From Phyto melanocephala (Eukaryota; Arthropoda; Insecta; Diptera; Rhinophoridae), in NCBI GenBank assembly GCA_941918925.1, contig OW799233.1, forward strand, positions 128,736,833-128,800,832: 64,000 nucleotides of DNA, read 5' to 3'. The notes beneath the pieces were generated by a model. It was not told where the DNA came from, searched no databases, and was given only the letters and a program-made list of their open reading frames with translations. The translations under genes were made by a program, and so were the position numbers. Numbering within the stretch: position 1 is the first letter of the stretch; every line of letters starts with the position of its first letter. This document shows positions 1 to 11,460 of the stretch, one piece after another.

Positions 1-466
1 TGACAGCTCGATATGTGTGCAAAGTTTCAGAAAAATCGGTCTGGTGCAAGTACTTCAAAATTATAACCTTTTTTTATGGGCGTGGCCCTGCCCACTTTTC
101 TAATCACGAAAATATATGGTTATGACAGCTTAGTGTGTGTGCAAAGTTTCAGAAAAATCGGTCCAGTGCAAGTACCTCAAAATGAAAACTTTTTTAGGGG
201 CGTGACCACCCACTTTTCTTCCCACGAAATTTTTTAGTCATGACAGCTCAATATGTGTGCAAAGTTTCAGAAAAATCGGTCAAGTGCAAGTAGCTAAAAC
301 TGATAACTAATTTTTATGGGCGTGGCCCCGCCCACTTTTTTCCACCCATAAACACTCCCTGGTATGTGGACAACAACTTGCCAAAGTTTGAGTCCGATCG
401 GTTTTACAGTTTCGGAGTCTATAGCTAACACACACACACACAGAGTTTCACTTTTATATATATAGA
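1..466 (-). mobile_element. Helitron family A, 3' part cut off by window edge
   Basis: Non-autonomous Helitron lying on the minus strand. Its 5' end is at 466: the complement starts TCTATATATATAAAAGTG, the same first bases as the intact copy at 18258. A T follows at 467, as expected for insertion between A and T. The body holds units of about 120 bp containing TGTGTGCAAAGTTTCAG and GGGCGTGGCCCCGCCCAC, then a short CA tract. No reading frame of note. The 3' CTAG end lies outside the window. Confidence 0.85.
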
Positions 467-1564
467 TATGCTGCTTTGCTCAGCTAACAGGTTTTTTGTC
501 AATGACTTGATTTTTTTTATTTCTTTCCTTTTGATTTTGCTCAATTGGTAATGAGCACTGTGTTAGTGGGGTTTTTGTTCAAGTTCATAAAAAAATAAAA
601 ATGTGTAAAATAAATGCTGAACCCGGTTCACATTACTGGACACATGAAATATTTTTTTATTAATTTATTGGATCATTTATATATTTCAGTAATTTTTCAT
701 GTTCCTAAACATGAGTTATGTATGTTATCCCATATACTGTAAGGTTTAAATTTAATACTAGATATTAAACTTGTTTCAATGATTTAATATACTCCGTTTT
801 ATATTTTCGTTCACTTCCAAGCCTGGATCCAGCGGTGTAAGGATATTTCCAAGCAATCTTACAATGACAATTTTTCTTTTAGATAAATAATAGTGTTGGC
901 AGCCAAATCATATTATTAAATTAAATATAAAATAATAGAAAATTTATATACTTTTATATATTTTTATACTATACTATACATATTTACCCTGAAGAAGCTA
1001 CCCATTGTTTGGTAGCAAAATATTGGTTACTAATAAAAATTTTTTTATAAAAAAACAAAAAAGTTAATCTCAAGCTTAAATAAAAATCAAATATTATCAA
1101 TTAAAGAAGATCAACAAATTTAGACGATATATTGAAAATATTAAATGTAATATTAAAAGTACAACAACAACAAAAACATTGTTCAACGACTTCCATCTTA
1201 TTTTCTTAAGTTTAATGCAAACATTAAACTTGTGCTAATGACGCGTCAAAAATGAATACAGGAAAAAAACAGTTGTTGTTGAAATTCGTTTGTTATATGA
1301 AAAGCATGAAATCAATAAGAACATATAATTCTATGTTTTAAATTTCTTTAAAAATATTAAATAAAATAGTTCATACAACATTTGTAGTGCGAATCGAAGG
1401 AGTGCTGAAGATGAAACCGTAACTCAGTTAAGATGGTATAATTTTAAAGGTTTTTAAATCAAAATAAGATTTAAAGATCTTTTTCTTAAAATAAAGATTT
1501 TAGCAATTTAGTTGCTAAAAACCTATTACAGGCCCTTTTTGAATTTATTTAATTTACTGACATA
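467..1564. other. No gene seen; AT-rich spacer
   Basis: I see no coding region, RNA gene or recognisable repeat. A stretch near 538-557 resembles a tRNA D-arm (GCTCAATTGGTAATGAGC), but no acceptor or T stem can be folded around it. Confidence 0.6.
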
Positions 1565-1780
1565 TCGATGCCTTACTTCCTCAACCTCGTATCTTAAAAA
1601 ATAAAACTTTTCAGAAGAGAAAATAAAAACGGTTCATCTTTTTAAACTTCGGTGTTTGGTTAAAAGTTCAAATGCAATTATTAAGGAATTGATTGTATTT
1701 ATGTATATTAGTAGTAATAATATACTTATATTTTTTAACCAAATTTTTTAAGTTACGAGGTTAAGGAAGTAAGGCATCGA
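1565..1780. mobile_element. TA-flanked MITE family 1, copy 1
   Basis: A 216-bp element with terminal inverted repeats starting TCGATGCCTTACTTCC and running about 27 bp, flanked on both sides by TA (1563-1564 and 1781-1782). A TA target duplication with long inverted ends is the Tc1/mariner signature. No coding capacity. Further copies lie at 41837-42076 and 50299-50547, all sharing the core around TAGTAGTAATAATATAC. The superfamily is inferred from the TA flanks only. Confidence 0.85.
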
Positions 1781-1784
1781 TATG

Positions 1785-2295
1785 TCAACTTGACTTTATC
1801 GTTTTGTCCGGAATAACCATTTGTTTGGGAGAACATTTATTGACTGATAGTTGTCTGCAGCGCGATGTTTGGAAAATCAAAGCTGCCATATGAAATTCAT
1901 ACTTTAGTAAAGCTACGTTCACATTTCACATTCACCTTCACATACGTGACCACTATATTTGGTAAATAATTATTTATTGCTAAGAGATTTTATTAATCAA
2001 AATATCGTCAAAACGTATAACAGTAGATTGATTGCAATTTAAAGAAAGTTTTTAATTAAACAAATTTTTATTTATTTGGGGATAAATTAATACTAAATTA
2101 ATAATAAATAATAATAATAATTTAATGATTATATCTATTTCGTCACATATTTGTCATTTCAGTCGTTTAATAATTCTTACAATTCTTTGCGATGACGAGG
2201 TTTAACAAGGCCCCAGTTTAACACACATAAAAGAGTGCTATATATTTGAAGTATCATGCGTTAAAAGTATATATTTATGCAGTAGAAATCGACAA
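1785..2295. other. No gene seen; AT-rich spacer
   Basis: AT-rich DNA with an ATA/AAT-rich patch near 2095-2125. Nothing recognisable. Confidence 0.5.
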
Positions 2296-2904
2296 TCTTA
2301 GCTTTTTTCTAAGGCAAATTATTGTCTTTTGCTGTAAGTTATGTTGATTGTAAAAGGTTTTCCAATATGAGTGATATGATTTCTTAAAAAAAACACACTT
2401 TTTGCTAAGGAACCAGTTCTTGAGCACTTTTTCCACATGACATGACATGACATGATATGAATGACACGTTTAATATTGACTTGTAAAGCTTGAAGAGAGT
2501 CCGGCTTATTTTGAAAGACGAATGGCTTCAAATAACCCCACAAGAAATAGTCGCATGGTGTTAAATCACAACTTCTTGGAGGCCATTCAATATCACAATT
2601 TCTTGAAATAATCGAATCTCCAAACTTTTCTCGTAATAATTCAATTGTTGCATTTGCTGTGTGGTACGTAACCCCGTATTGTTGTCAAAATTTGACGAAT
2701 AGATAGCACACTTGGGCGATTATTACGACGATAAAATGGCAAAATCACATGAAAAGTTGCAATTGGAGAACAATTAAAAAAAACTGAATAATTTGTAAAC
2801 GTTGTTCTTGGGATTATCTCTCCATGATGAAATTGTGAACACTTCTGTATAAAATGAAAGACAAATGACAGATCATGAGATTTTACAAATATCCGAGACG
2901 TCAC
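2296..2904 (-). pseudogene. Decayed Tc1/mariner-type transposase with internal deletion
   Basis: Read on the minus strand, about 2640 to 2500 encodes the C-terminal DDE-domain block of a mariner-like transposase: LLREKFGDSIISR, then EWPPRSCDLTPCDYFLWGYL, then KPFVFQNKPDSLQALQVNIK. The last part of the catalytic triad lies in or near the NPxD/LTPxD-like motif of this family. Upstream, about 2904-2690, another frame gives FYRRNNRPSVLSIRQIL, which resembles the N-terminal helix-turn-helix region. The middle, with the first two catalytic acids, is missing and the frames do not join, so the protein is dead. An internally deleted, old copy is the simplest reading. I did not find clear terminal repeats. 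Confidence 0.75.
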
Positions 2905-4540
2905 TTCAAAATCATATCATCCCTTTGGAAAACCTTTACATTTAATATAATAGTAAGAGTTAAAAAAACACACTTGATTAACGTGACAAAATATGTGATT
3001 AGAATATTGTTACAGAGAATATAATATGACAGTCGTGATCATGTCGTAACCTTGGTTTTTCTTTGCGTGTATTGTATTCATTTTATTTGATACCCATACT
3101 GACACTCTCGGTCAGTTTCGAACCTAATCATTAATATTACCCAATAATAACGCTGCAATTTGGTCGGTTAGTGGTAAGTTTTCCTAAATTTGTATACGAA
3201 TATACCTAAAAGCATATAGTACATATAAATAGTAACAAACGTGTCTTTAAGTAATTGTAAGGTTATAGAATGTAAATATGTCTTGTAAAAATAATGAAAA
3301 AAAAAAAATACAGACAGTCGTGTTTATTTGCTCATTTCTCAGAAACATGTAGGGAGTTTCAACGGGAATTTAACAGACACTTATTTCCAAATATTTTCAA
3401 AAGATTAATACAACATCCAGATCTGTGAAATATGTAAAGGCTTCAAAAATTTGTTTTTAATCAGTACACACATTACTCAATCAACGCCGTTTTTTGGCTT
3501 TAAAAAAAATGTTGTCCTAAGTATCGTAATATCATAATCTCAAAAATTTTAAAAACAAACATCCTAGCTTGTGCTGCACTTGAATAATTCATTTTTGTTA
3601 ATTTTAAAATTTCTATAATTAATTAACTTTTACTCATTAAATTGTGCTCAAAAGACATCAATTTTAACACTTCAGCATCTGAACAAGGTGATACGTGAAA
3701 TCAATAACAATCGCAATTATATTGGAAAATTAATTACATTTAATAAAAAAAAAATAATTTTTTTAATCGCATTCTCAGTTTAACAATATAAGAAAAAAGT
3801 TGATGATCATTGATTTGAATTATTTCCGGTGCGTTAGAAGTTGGATTGCTAGCTTTTTTTTTAATGATTAACTTTTTGTCAGTATCAGGCTTCGAAATCA
3901 TTATTTTTATTATGCACATGTAGACAAATTATGGTAATAGTTTTTGTTGTTTTTATTTATATTTTTTTTTAAATTATTTCTATTCATAAAGTTGCACTTG
4001 ATTGGTGAGTTGATGTTTAAATTACATTTGATTTTAATTAATTGATGCTGTTTATAGAATGAATAAATTATAAGACTTGATGGCAATTATTTTTTTTTGT
4101 TAATTGCATTTTATGATCGCTACGTTAGCGAAATTGTGTACGTATCTTGGATGTACACTCAAAAATTATTCAGAAAATTTAGTTGTTAAAAAAAGTAAAC
4201 AAATTTTTGTTCAAAAAAGGTAAAACAAATACTTCACCCTGATATCGTGGTTACTTTTAACACATTTAGCTACACGCCTTATTACAAATTGTTTCATTTT
4301 ATATGCAATAGACTGCAGTAGAAATTCTTTAGTGTTTATCAAAAGGGGTCATTCAGAAGGGAATAATGCGATTCATCATAAAAATAAATTGTTTTTCTTC
4401 GATCTACTTAATAAAGTTATGGAATTATTTACATACTGCATTTATGATAAAAATTTTCGAAGTTTTTTAAAATGTTTATAAATTAAATACAACAACAAAT
4501 AAATTTTATAAAAACATTATAAAATCATTAATCATTTTAA
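2905..4540. other. No gene seen; AT-rich spacer with one Helentron relic
   Basis: Homopolymer-rich, AT-rich DNA. The only recognised item is the Helentron relic at about 3305-3450, listed separately. Confidence 0.5.
3305..3450 (-). mobile_element. Helentron relic, 5'-interior fragment
   Basis: Diverged match to the block of the Helentron copies at 15670-15800 and 62410-62560: the order 'TTGCTCAT-TCTCAGAAA', 'AAAAGATTAATAC', 'CCAGATCTGTGAAATAT' is kept. Both ends are lost. Confidence 0.5.
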
Positions 4541-5270
4541 AAAACAAGTAAGAACGCTATATTCGGCAGTGCCGAATCTTATATACCCTTCACAACGTGT
4601 AGTCATGCAATAACAGTAGTTTGTATCACGATTCATCCCATATGAAATACGTGCCTACATATAAAAAACATGCATATATAAAAACATCCCCTTGTAAAAT
4701 TATAAATTTACTTAAAAAAAAAAATAAAAAAAAAAATTATAAAAAAATAATTAAATTATATAAAATAAATATAAAACAAAAAAATATATTAAATAAAAAA
4801 TAAAAAAAAAATAAAAAAAAAAATTAAAAAAAATATATAAAAAATTTTTTTTTTGGCTCAGCTGGGATTCGATGCCACGTTTTCTCTAACCTGTATACAC
4901 GTTTGTATGTTGTTGTTGTAATGTTGTTTTTGTAAAAAAAAAAATCAAGGTGGTCGTGGGGTTTTGCTCATATCTCAGTTGTTTATCTACCGATGTCTCT
5001 TATTTTCAATACCGATATACTCCCAAATATTTCTGATATTTTAATACCTCACCCGGGTCCAAGCGATGTCGGTGGGCTTTAAAGAGTTGATTTCAACATA
5101 CTCACGGACAGACGGTCAGACGGACAGACTGACAGAGCTTAATTGACTCCCCTTTTTATAAGCTTTCAGAAAATATATACTTTATGTGGTCGGAAATGAA
5201 AATTGTAGAAATTTCACACGGAATAACAAACCTATATATACCCTTTTTCACTTTTGTGTGAAGGGTATAA
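4541..5270 (-). mobile_element. Helentron (DINE-1-like) subfamily 1
   Basis: A complete-looking non-autonomous Helentron on the minus strand. Its 3' end at about 4541 has ACAAGTAAGAACGCTATATT plus the hairpin ATTCGGC-AGT-GCCGAAT. Subterminal inverted repeats are TATACCCTTCACAACG near 4577 and GTGAAGGGTATA near 5257-5268. The interior contains a GACGGTCAGACGGACAGAC tract (the complement of the GTCY proto-microsatellite), a low-complexity A/T block at 4707-4850 and the conserved ATTCGATGCCACGTTTTC segment. The architecture follows DINE-1/mini-me elements of Diptera. There is no coding capacity. Confidence 0.85.
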
Positions 5271-5514
5271 TAATTCAGTTAAGACTTAGAAGTCGTCAAG
5301 TGTTACTTAGGGTTGTCTTTCTAACAAAAATTGTTCATACGCTGCAAACAAATAATTGGGATAGAAATTGGATGAGGCAAACCACTAATGCTTAAAATCA
5401 GACATGTCCTAGGATCCAAATCAGTATTTGTGTGCACATTTTGTGGCAAAAGCAAAAGACGACTCTTCAACTTTTGGTACACAAATTTGAGGCATTCTTT
5501 TTGTACCTAATTTT

Positions 5515-6396
5515 GTGCCGAATTTTTGATACCCACCACCAATTCTGTGCACAGAATTTATTATTATGTTATTAACTGTAATCGCTGTGGAATAATCTCT
5601 TTTTACTTAAAAATTAATCACTTTCTTTGTATAACTTCGAAGTGCTAGTAAAATATTTTCGTAAGTTTAGTCTTTCAATGAAAATGGGCGTTAAAGTAGT
5701 GTTCAATATAGAGTCATTTATTCTTCCAAAATCTTTATTCATAGAGATATTATATGAATTTGAGATAAAGCATTATATGGGAGGTAGGCGTAAAAGTGGG
5801 CGTGTCTTATTTATTATCCGTTAATACAAAACATTTGACTAAAAAGCAATGTTTATAAAATTTCAGAATCATACATCTAATTTCGTCAGTTGTATTAAGT
5901 TTTTAATTTTATATATACCAAAAAAATTCACTGCGTGGTATAAATTTCCGTGCATTTTGATCTATAACTCCTTTCCTAACCATAGATTTAAGCAATTTTC
6001 AGGGAAAAATATTTTTTTACTCAGGAAATATACCGAAATTAAATGGTTCTACGTTAATGCGTTTGGATACAATTGCATTTTATTCGACTTTAGAAGGACA
6101 TGTTTTTTTTGGCCCTACTCTTGCACTACGAGCTATATCTTCCTAATATTTCGATTTAGCCCATACCAAACAAACCTTGTGTATACGAAATATTTTGGCA
6201 AAATTTGAGCCCCTTAGCTTTTTCGGTTCGAGCTCTATCGTGCTTTCGAATGAGGGATGCTAGATCGTCATAAAATGAAGCCCTGATTCAGAAAATGTAT
6301 ACTTTATGGGGTCTTAAATGAATATTTCGATGTGTTACAAACGAAATGACAAAATGAATAAACCCCCACCATTTTTTTTTGGTTGTGGGTATAAAA
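5515..6396 (-). mobile_element. Helentron subfamily 2, 3' end eroded
   Basis: Minus-strand copy. The 5' end at 6396 reads, on the complement, TTTTTATACCCACAACC, followed by GACCCCATAAAGTATAC and GATAGAGCTC, as in the copies at 6931 and 10855. The 3' side keeps TGCCGAATTTTTGATACC and ACCCACCACCAATT at 5515-5545 but has lost the hairpin partner and the ACTTGTTT tail. The long open frame at 5849-6208 lies across repeat sequence and is not a gene. Confidence 0.75.
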
Positions 6397-6930
6397 ACGA
6401 CAGATCGGCTAAGAACGCTAACGTAAAGGTTTTTATTTTGACAGGACAAGTTCACTTTTTTAAAAAGATTTTGATAAATTGTCTATAAAAATATAATTTA
6501 TAAAATACTTAACAATATACAAAAATAAACGTGTCTATAAAATGAGAAATTTTTAAAAATTTAAACATTTGTTTGCTCTTTTAATAGAAAATGTATCGAA
6601 AACTTTTAATGCAGGAAACTTAGAATTTTTTTTATTAATATAAAATTTAAGGAAATTTACTTTTCTTTTATTAAAAAAAATCTGCGACAATATTTTTTGT
6701 CTTAAAAAAATTTTATTTTTGGTGAACTAAAAATATTGTCGAAAGAGTAAGTCAGAAAAAACTTGTACTTATGTTTAGTTATATAATACTTACCCCATTA
6801 AGTATAAAAATTATCAAAAATACGTAAATTTATTCAAATGTTGTACAAATTCAATAAAAATTAAAATATTGGCATATTATTCGATACGTATAAATTTATC
6901 CACATTTGCCAGAAAGTATTTCATTAAAAA
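6397..6930. other. No gene seen; AT-rich spacer
   Basis: Homopolymer runs only; nothing recognisable. Confidence 0.5.
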
Positions 6931-7600
6931 TTTTTATACCCGCCACCAAAAAAATGGTGGGGGTATATTCATTTTGTCATTCCGTTTGTAACACATCGAA
7001 ATATCCATTTTAGACCCCATAAAGTATATATATTCTGAATCGGGGTTTGATTTGATGACGATCTAGCTATGTCCGTCCGTCTGTCCGTCTGTCCGTCTGT
7101 CCGTCTGTCCGTCTGTCCGTCTGTTGAAAGCACGATAGAGGTCGCACCGAAAAAGCTAAAGGGCTCAAATTTTGCCAGAATCTTTCTAATAGACAAGGTT
7201 TGTTTGGTATTGAAAATGGGCTAAATCGGAATATTAGAAAGAGAGTTATAGCTCGTAAAGCAAGAATAGGTCGAAAAAACCGTGTCCTTCAAACATCGAA
7301 AAAAAAGGAATTGTGTCCAAACGCATAAACGTAGAGTCATGAAACTTCGAATATATATTTCTCGAGTCAAAAGAATATTTCTCCCCAAAAATTGCTTAAA
7401 TCTATGCATTAGAAAAGGAGTTATAGGTCAAAATGTACGAAAATTTATACCGCTCAGTGTATATTTAAAGTTTAAAACGTAATAAAACTGACAAAACTAT
7501 ATGTACGGTTCTGAAATTTTGCAAACATGGTTTTTTGGTCAAAGTCTTCGTTACAACGGAAAATAAATGTGCCACGCCCACTTTTTTTTTTAAATTTTTA
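6931..7600 (+). mobile_element. Helentron subfamily 2, 5' part
   Basis: Begins TTTTTATACCCGCCACC with a short hairpin made by CCGCCACC...GGTGGGGG, then GACCCCATAAAGTATATA and a perfect GTCC/GTCT tract at 7071-7123. The body matches the copies at 8475 and 10855 up to the CCACGCCCAC box at about 7572. The expected 3' hairpin is absent here; the copy is truncated or continues into unrecognised DNA. Confidence 0.75.
7071..7123. repeat. (GTCY)n proto-microsatellite of the Helentron
   Basis: About 13 units of GTCC/GTCT. The same tract is 37 bp long in the copy at 10995-11031. It occupies the conserved position of the GTCY repeat of mini-me/DINE-1 elements. Confidence 0.9.
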
Positions 7601-8474
7601 TAAAAATATATTAGTCATATTCATTAGCATTTATTCATTGCAGATGGCGACATCTGTTGAAGGCGCCACTACATTTTGCAAACACTGAGGATGATGTCTT
7701 TGCTAAACATCACGTAGAACACTAGATGACTCTAGTAACATTTTTTTGCACAAACTACAAAGGAATTTTATAGGGGTTTGTGAAAACGAAAATGACCGAA
7801 GTTTGTTGACAAAAACTAACTAGAGTAATGATTTGTGCCCAACTTTACATATAGTTGTATACACAGTCTTATGAGGTTTAAGATTTAAAAATATTAAAAA
7901 AAAATGTGCATCAGTAGATTTAAAATAAGTATTTGAATATTTAAAATACATATTTTAACAAATTTTTTTTTTATCTATCTATTTTTTTGTAAAGGGTGGT
8001 TAAATTTTAAGGGCCACAGGGTGATTCAAAATAGACATGCTCAGCATTTTGCTAAAACAGGAAATTTATTAGTAAGATTTTGATTTTTAAAGTTCTATAA
8101 CATTTTACTTTTAGAAGATTTTCAAACGAAATAAGTTTTGTATAATTTTAAAATTTGTTAGCCATTAATACATGAAAATAAATTGTTTATAATGTTTAGA
8201 AATAATTTTTTTTTTATCTTTAGGTCTAAATTTTCCTAAATTCCTTTTTTTAATACACCATAACTTCTAGAAAACATAAGATAACAAAAAGAAATTAGCA
8301 CCATTTAGTAGATAAAACTCTCCTCTATACCTCTATACGCCATTTTATACCCGTTACGATCCGACCGTGATCAGCAGACCAAGTTTTGTGACACAAGGTC
8401 AAATATTTTTTGCAAAATTTTAGTAAAAGAGCTAAATAAATTTTTTTGTAATGTGTTTTTTTGAAGTATTTGAG
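7601..8474. other. Unassigned DNA with one solo TIR end
   Basis: No gene. At 7992 a single transposon end (AAGGGTGGTTAAATTTTAAG) preceded by TA matches the ends of the nested elements at 9351 and 12994; no partner end is found nearby. Confidence 0.6.
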
Positions 8475-9350
8475 TTTTTATAACCGCCACCAAAAAAATG
8501 GTATGTATATTCTTAATCGGGGTTTTATTTGACGACGATCTAGCTATGTCCGTCCGTCTGTTAAAAGCGCGATAGAGGTCCCATCGAAAAAGCTAGTGGG
8601 CTCAAATTTTGCCAGAATATGTCTTATACACAAGGTTTGTTTGGAATAGAAAATTGGCTAAATCGGAGTATAAGGAAGAAAGAAAAATTGCCTAAATGCA
8701 TGTATTAGGAAGGGAGTTAGAGATCAAAATGTACGAAAATTTATACCGCGCAGTGTATTTTCTAATATGTTAAAAATTTTAAACCTAATAAGAGTGACAA
8801 ATTTAGATCTACGATTCTGAAATTTTGCAGGAATTGCTTTTTGGTCAAAGGCTTTCTTCTGACGGAAAATAAATGTGACACGCCAACCTCCCATACAACG
8901 TTTTCTCTCAAATTCTTATAATTTCTCTATAAATCGAATAATAAAGGACTTTATTGAAATATCTAAGTTGTATTTATTAGCATAAATAACACACCTACTA
9001 TAACGCTCACTTTCCACGTTATTTACTGTTAATGAAATTTAAATTTATAAAACCGACAAAATTAGAGGTATGATGATAAAATTTGCTACGGAAATCCTTC
9101 TAGTCAATGTTATTGTTATGCCAGAAAATTTAGGTGACACGCCCACTCTTACGCCCACATCCTATATAATGCTTTATTTCAAATTCATATAATTTCTCAA
9201 TGAATAAATATTTTGGAAGAATTACGGACTATATTGAAATATCTAAGTTGTATTTATTAGCAGAAATTTTATTGACACGCTTACTTTAACGCCCATTTTC
9301 ACTGAAACATTTAATTTACGAAAACATTTTACCAGCATATCCAAGTTATA

Positions 9351-9822
9351 AAGGGTGGTTAAATTTTAAGGGCCGATGTTGATTTTGAATAAAACACAAA
9401 TTATTTAGGAAATTATTATCATTTCTTTTTTAATGATAATATTTGTATGGTTCAATTATGTATGGAACAAAATATCGGCCGAATGGCCCCGCGACCTCAA
9501 CGGCACACCTCGATCCGATAGTCCAAATTTTAAATAACATTGCTGATGCTCAATTGTTTGGCACGATGATGAGTCGAAGTTGACTGTTTTTTTGCCACAC
9601 TATCGCGATAAACAGCAATGCTTCTCATTTAACGAATTTAGAAGGCATTCATAGATGTTCTAACACTGGGGCCGAATTACGGCATTCGATATCGATCGAA
9701 ATTTTACTCGAACGATCGAGTATGCTTTAGGTATATAGATTCTAAAAAGAGTTTTCAAATTTCGATCACGTTCGAGTGCCGTAATTCGGCCTCTGTTTTA
9801 AATTTAAAATTTAACCACCCTC
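9351..9822. mobile_element. TIR element nested in Helentron (mariner-like), copy 1
   Basis: Inverted ends AAGGGTGGTTAAATTTTAAG and, on the complement of the other end, GAGGGTGGTTAAATTTTAAA, flanked by TA at 9349-9350 and 9823-9824. TA flanks and GGGTGG ends suit a Tc1/mariner element. The interior keeps long segments shared with the copy at 12994 but no open frame. A 122-bp palindromic MITE is inserted at 9670-9791. Confidence 0.75.
9670..9791. mobile_element. 122-bp palindromic MITE
   Basis: Ends GGCCGAATTACGGCATTCGA and, on the complement of the right end, GGCCGAATTACGGCACTCGA: one mismatch in 20. Absent from the equivalent place in the element at 12994, so it arrived later. Target duplication not clear. 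Confidence 0.7.
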
Positions 9823-9967
9823 TACAAAGAAAGAGATGTATATTTTATTATAAAGAGATTATTCCAAGCCATTAACAAAATAATAATTATTGTGCTTTAA
9901 ATGTACACAAAATTGGTGGTGGGTATAAAAGATTCGGCACAGCCGAATATAGTGCTCTTACTTGTTT

Positions 9968-10854
9968 AATTTCTTCTGTTACTTTTTTTAAGGAGGTTAT
10001 TCGCTTACGCTAAAATCGGACGAGTCATGGCGTACCTTATCTGTTGTCTATAATTTTTTTTTAACCAAAGATTACTTTTTTGCCATCACTGCAAATGGCT
10101 TCTCATACAAAAAACTTCTTTTCCCTAATTTTGTTTGCTCGTTTTTTTGCTTCTAACTTCTTAACTGCATCGCGACATGAAACCTTTTGTACCTTATAAG
10201 ACTTCACTCAGCGTTAGCTTAAGTTCGGCGCCAAAAAGAATAAATGCATTTATATTTACGAGCTGCTTTTCTGATTGAAGTGTTCGGTGTTGTTCGATAG
10301 AGTTCTTCAATTTTTTTTTGCCTTACTAATATCTGCTAGACTTTCTTTTCTTCCTGATCCTGGTTTTCATTTAATGTCTTCCTGTTGCTGTTTAATAGTT
10401 TTCAAAATAATTTTACGATAAAACTATAGACCTCTGCCATATTTTCAAAATCTAACGTGATTACAACAACAATACCTTGTTAGACCGATGATAAGTTTTA
10501 GCTGGAACAGTGTGTAAAGGTTTTTTCGGAGTCACTCTATATATAATTGATTTGATTTATTTAGTAAATTGTAATTGAAAAAAAAACGAACTGGAAAATG
10601 TTTATGCTTTTTCTAAACTAATATTTTAATATTTAGTTTCACCAACATCAAGAGTTGGAGATAGAATATTCGTCACTTTTGCATTAGTAAAAAATTAAAT
10701 TTAAATATTTAAATATTTTAAAAAATATTTCTTTTTTTTTGTACAAGTTAAAAACTCGAATAATTGGCAACTCTATTACTAATTTGTTAACTATTGCTTT
10801 TTCAAAAAATTTTCTCTGCTACTGCTTCTTCAATAATGATTTATGTTGTTGCTA
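9968..10854. other. No gene seen; AT-rich spacer
   Basis: Nothing recognisable on either strand. Confidence 0.5.
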
Positions 10855-11460
10855 TTTTTATACCCGCCACCAAAAAAATGGTGGGGTATATTCATTTTGT
10901 CATTCCGTTTGTAACACATCGAAATATCCATTTTAGACCCCATAAAGTATATATATTCTGAATCAGGGTTTGATTTGATGACGATCTAGCTATGTCCGTC
11001 CGTCTGTCCGTCTGTCCGTCTGTCCGTCTGTTGAAAGCACGATAGAGGTCGCACCGAAAAAGCTAGGAGGCTCAAATTTTGCCAGAATCTTGAAAATGGG
11101 CTATATCGGAATATTAGGAAGTGAGTTATAGCTCGGAATGCAAGAGTAGGTCGAAAAAACCGTGTCCTACGAACATCGAATAAAATGGTATTGTGTCCAA
11201 ACGGATTAACGTACAGTCATGAAACTTCGAATATATATTTCTCGAGTCAAAACAATATTTCTCACCAAAAATTACCTAAATCTAATCATTAGGAAAGGAG
11301 TTATCGATCAAAATGTACGAAAATTTATACCGCACAGTGTATTTTTCGGTATATTTAAAAACAAAAACGTCATAAAAGCAACAAAATTGGATGTACGACT
11401 CTGAAATTTTGCACACTTTGCTTTTTGGGTGAGAGGCTTTTTTGTAACGGAAAATCAATG

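Larger units (their letters stand above)
8475..9967 (+). mobile_element. Helentron subfamily 2 with nested TIR element
   Basis: Starts TTTTTATAACCGCC (slightly mutated) and has only two GTCC/GTCT units. The body contains degenerate copies of the CCACGCCCAC-box repeats seen as a tandem array in the copy at 10855. It ends at 9967 with GGTGGTGGGTATAAAAGATT, hairpin ATTCGGC-ACA-GCCGAAT and TAGTGCTCTTACTTGTTT. A 472-bp TIR element sits inside at 9351-9822. Confidence 0.85.

Noticed and set aside
538..590. tRNA-like D-arm sequence
   Set aside because: No acceptor, anticodon or T stem can be formed around it; chance or a very old remnant.
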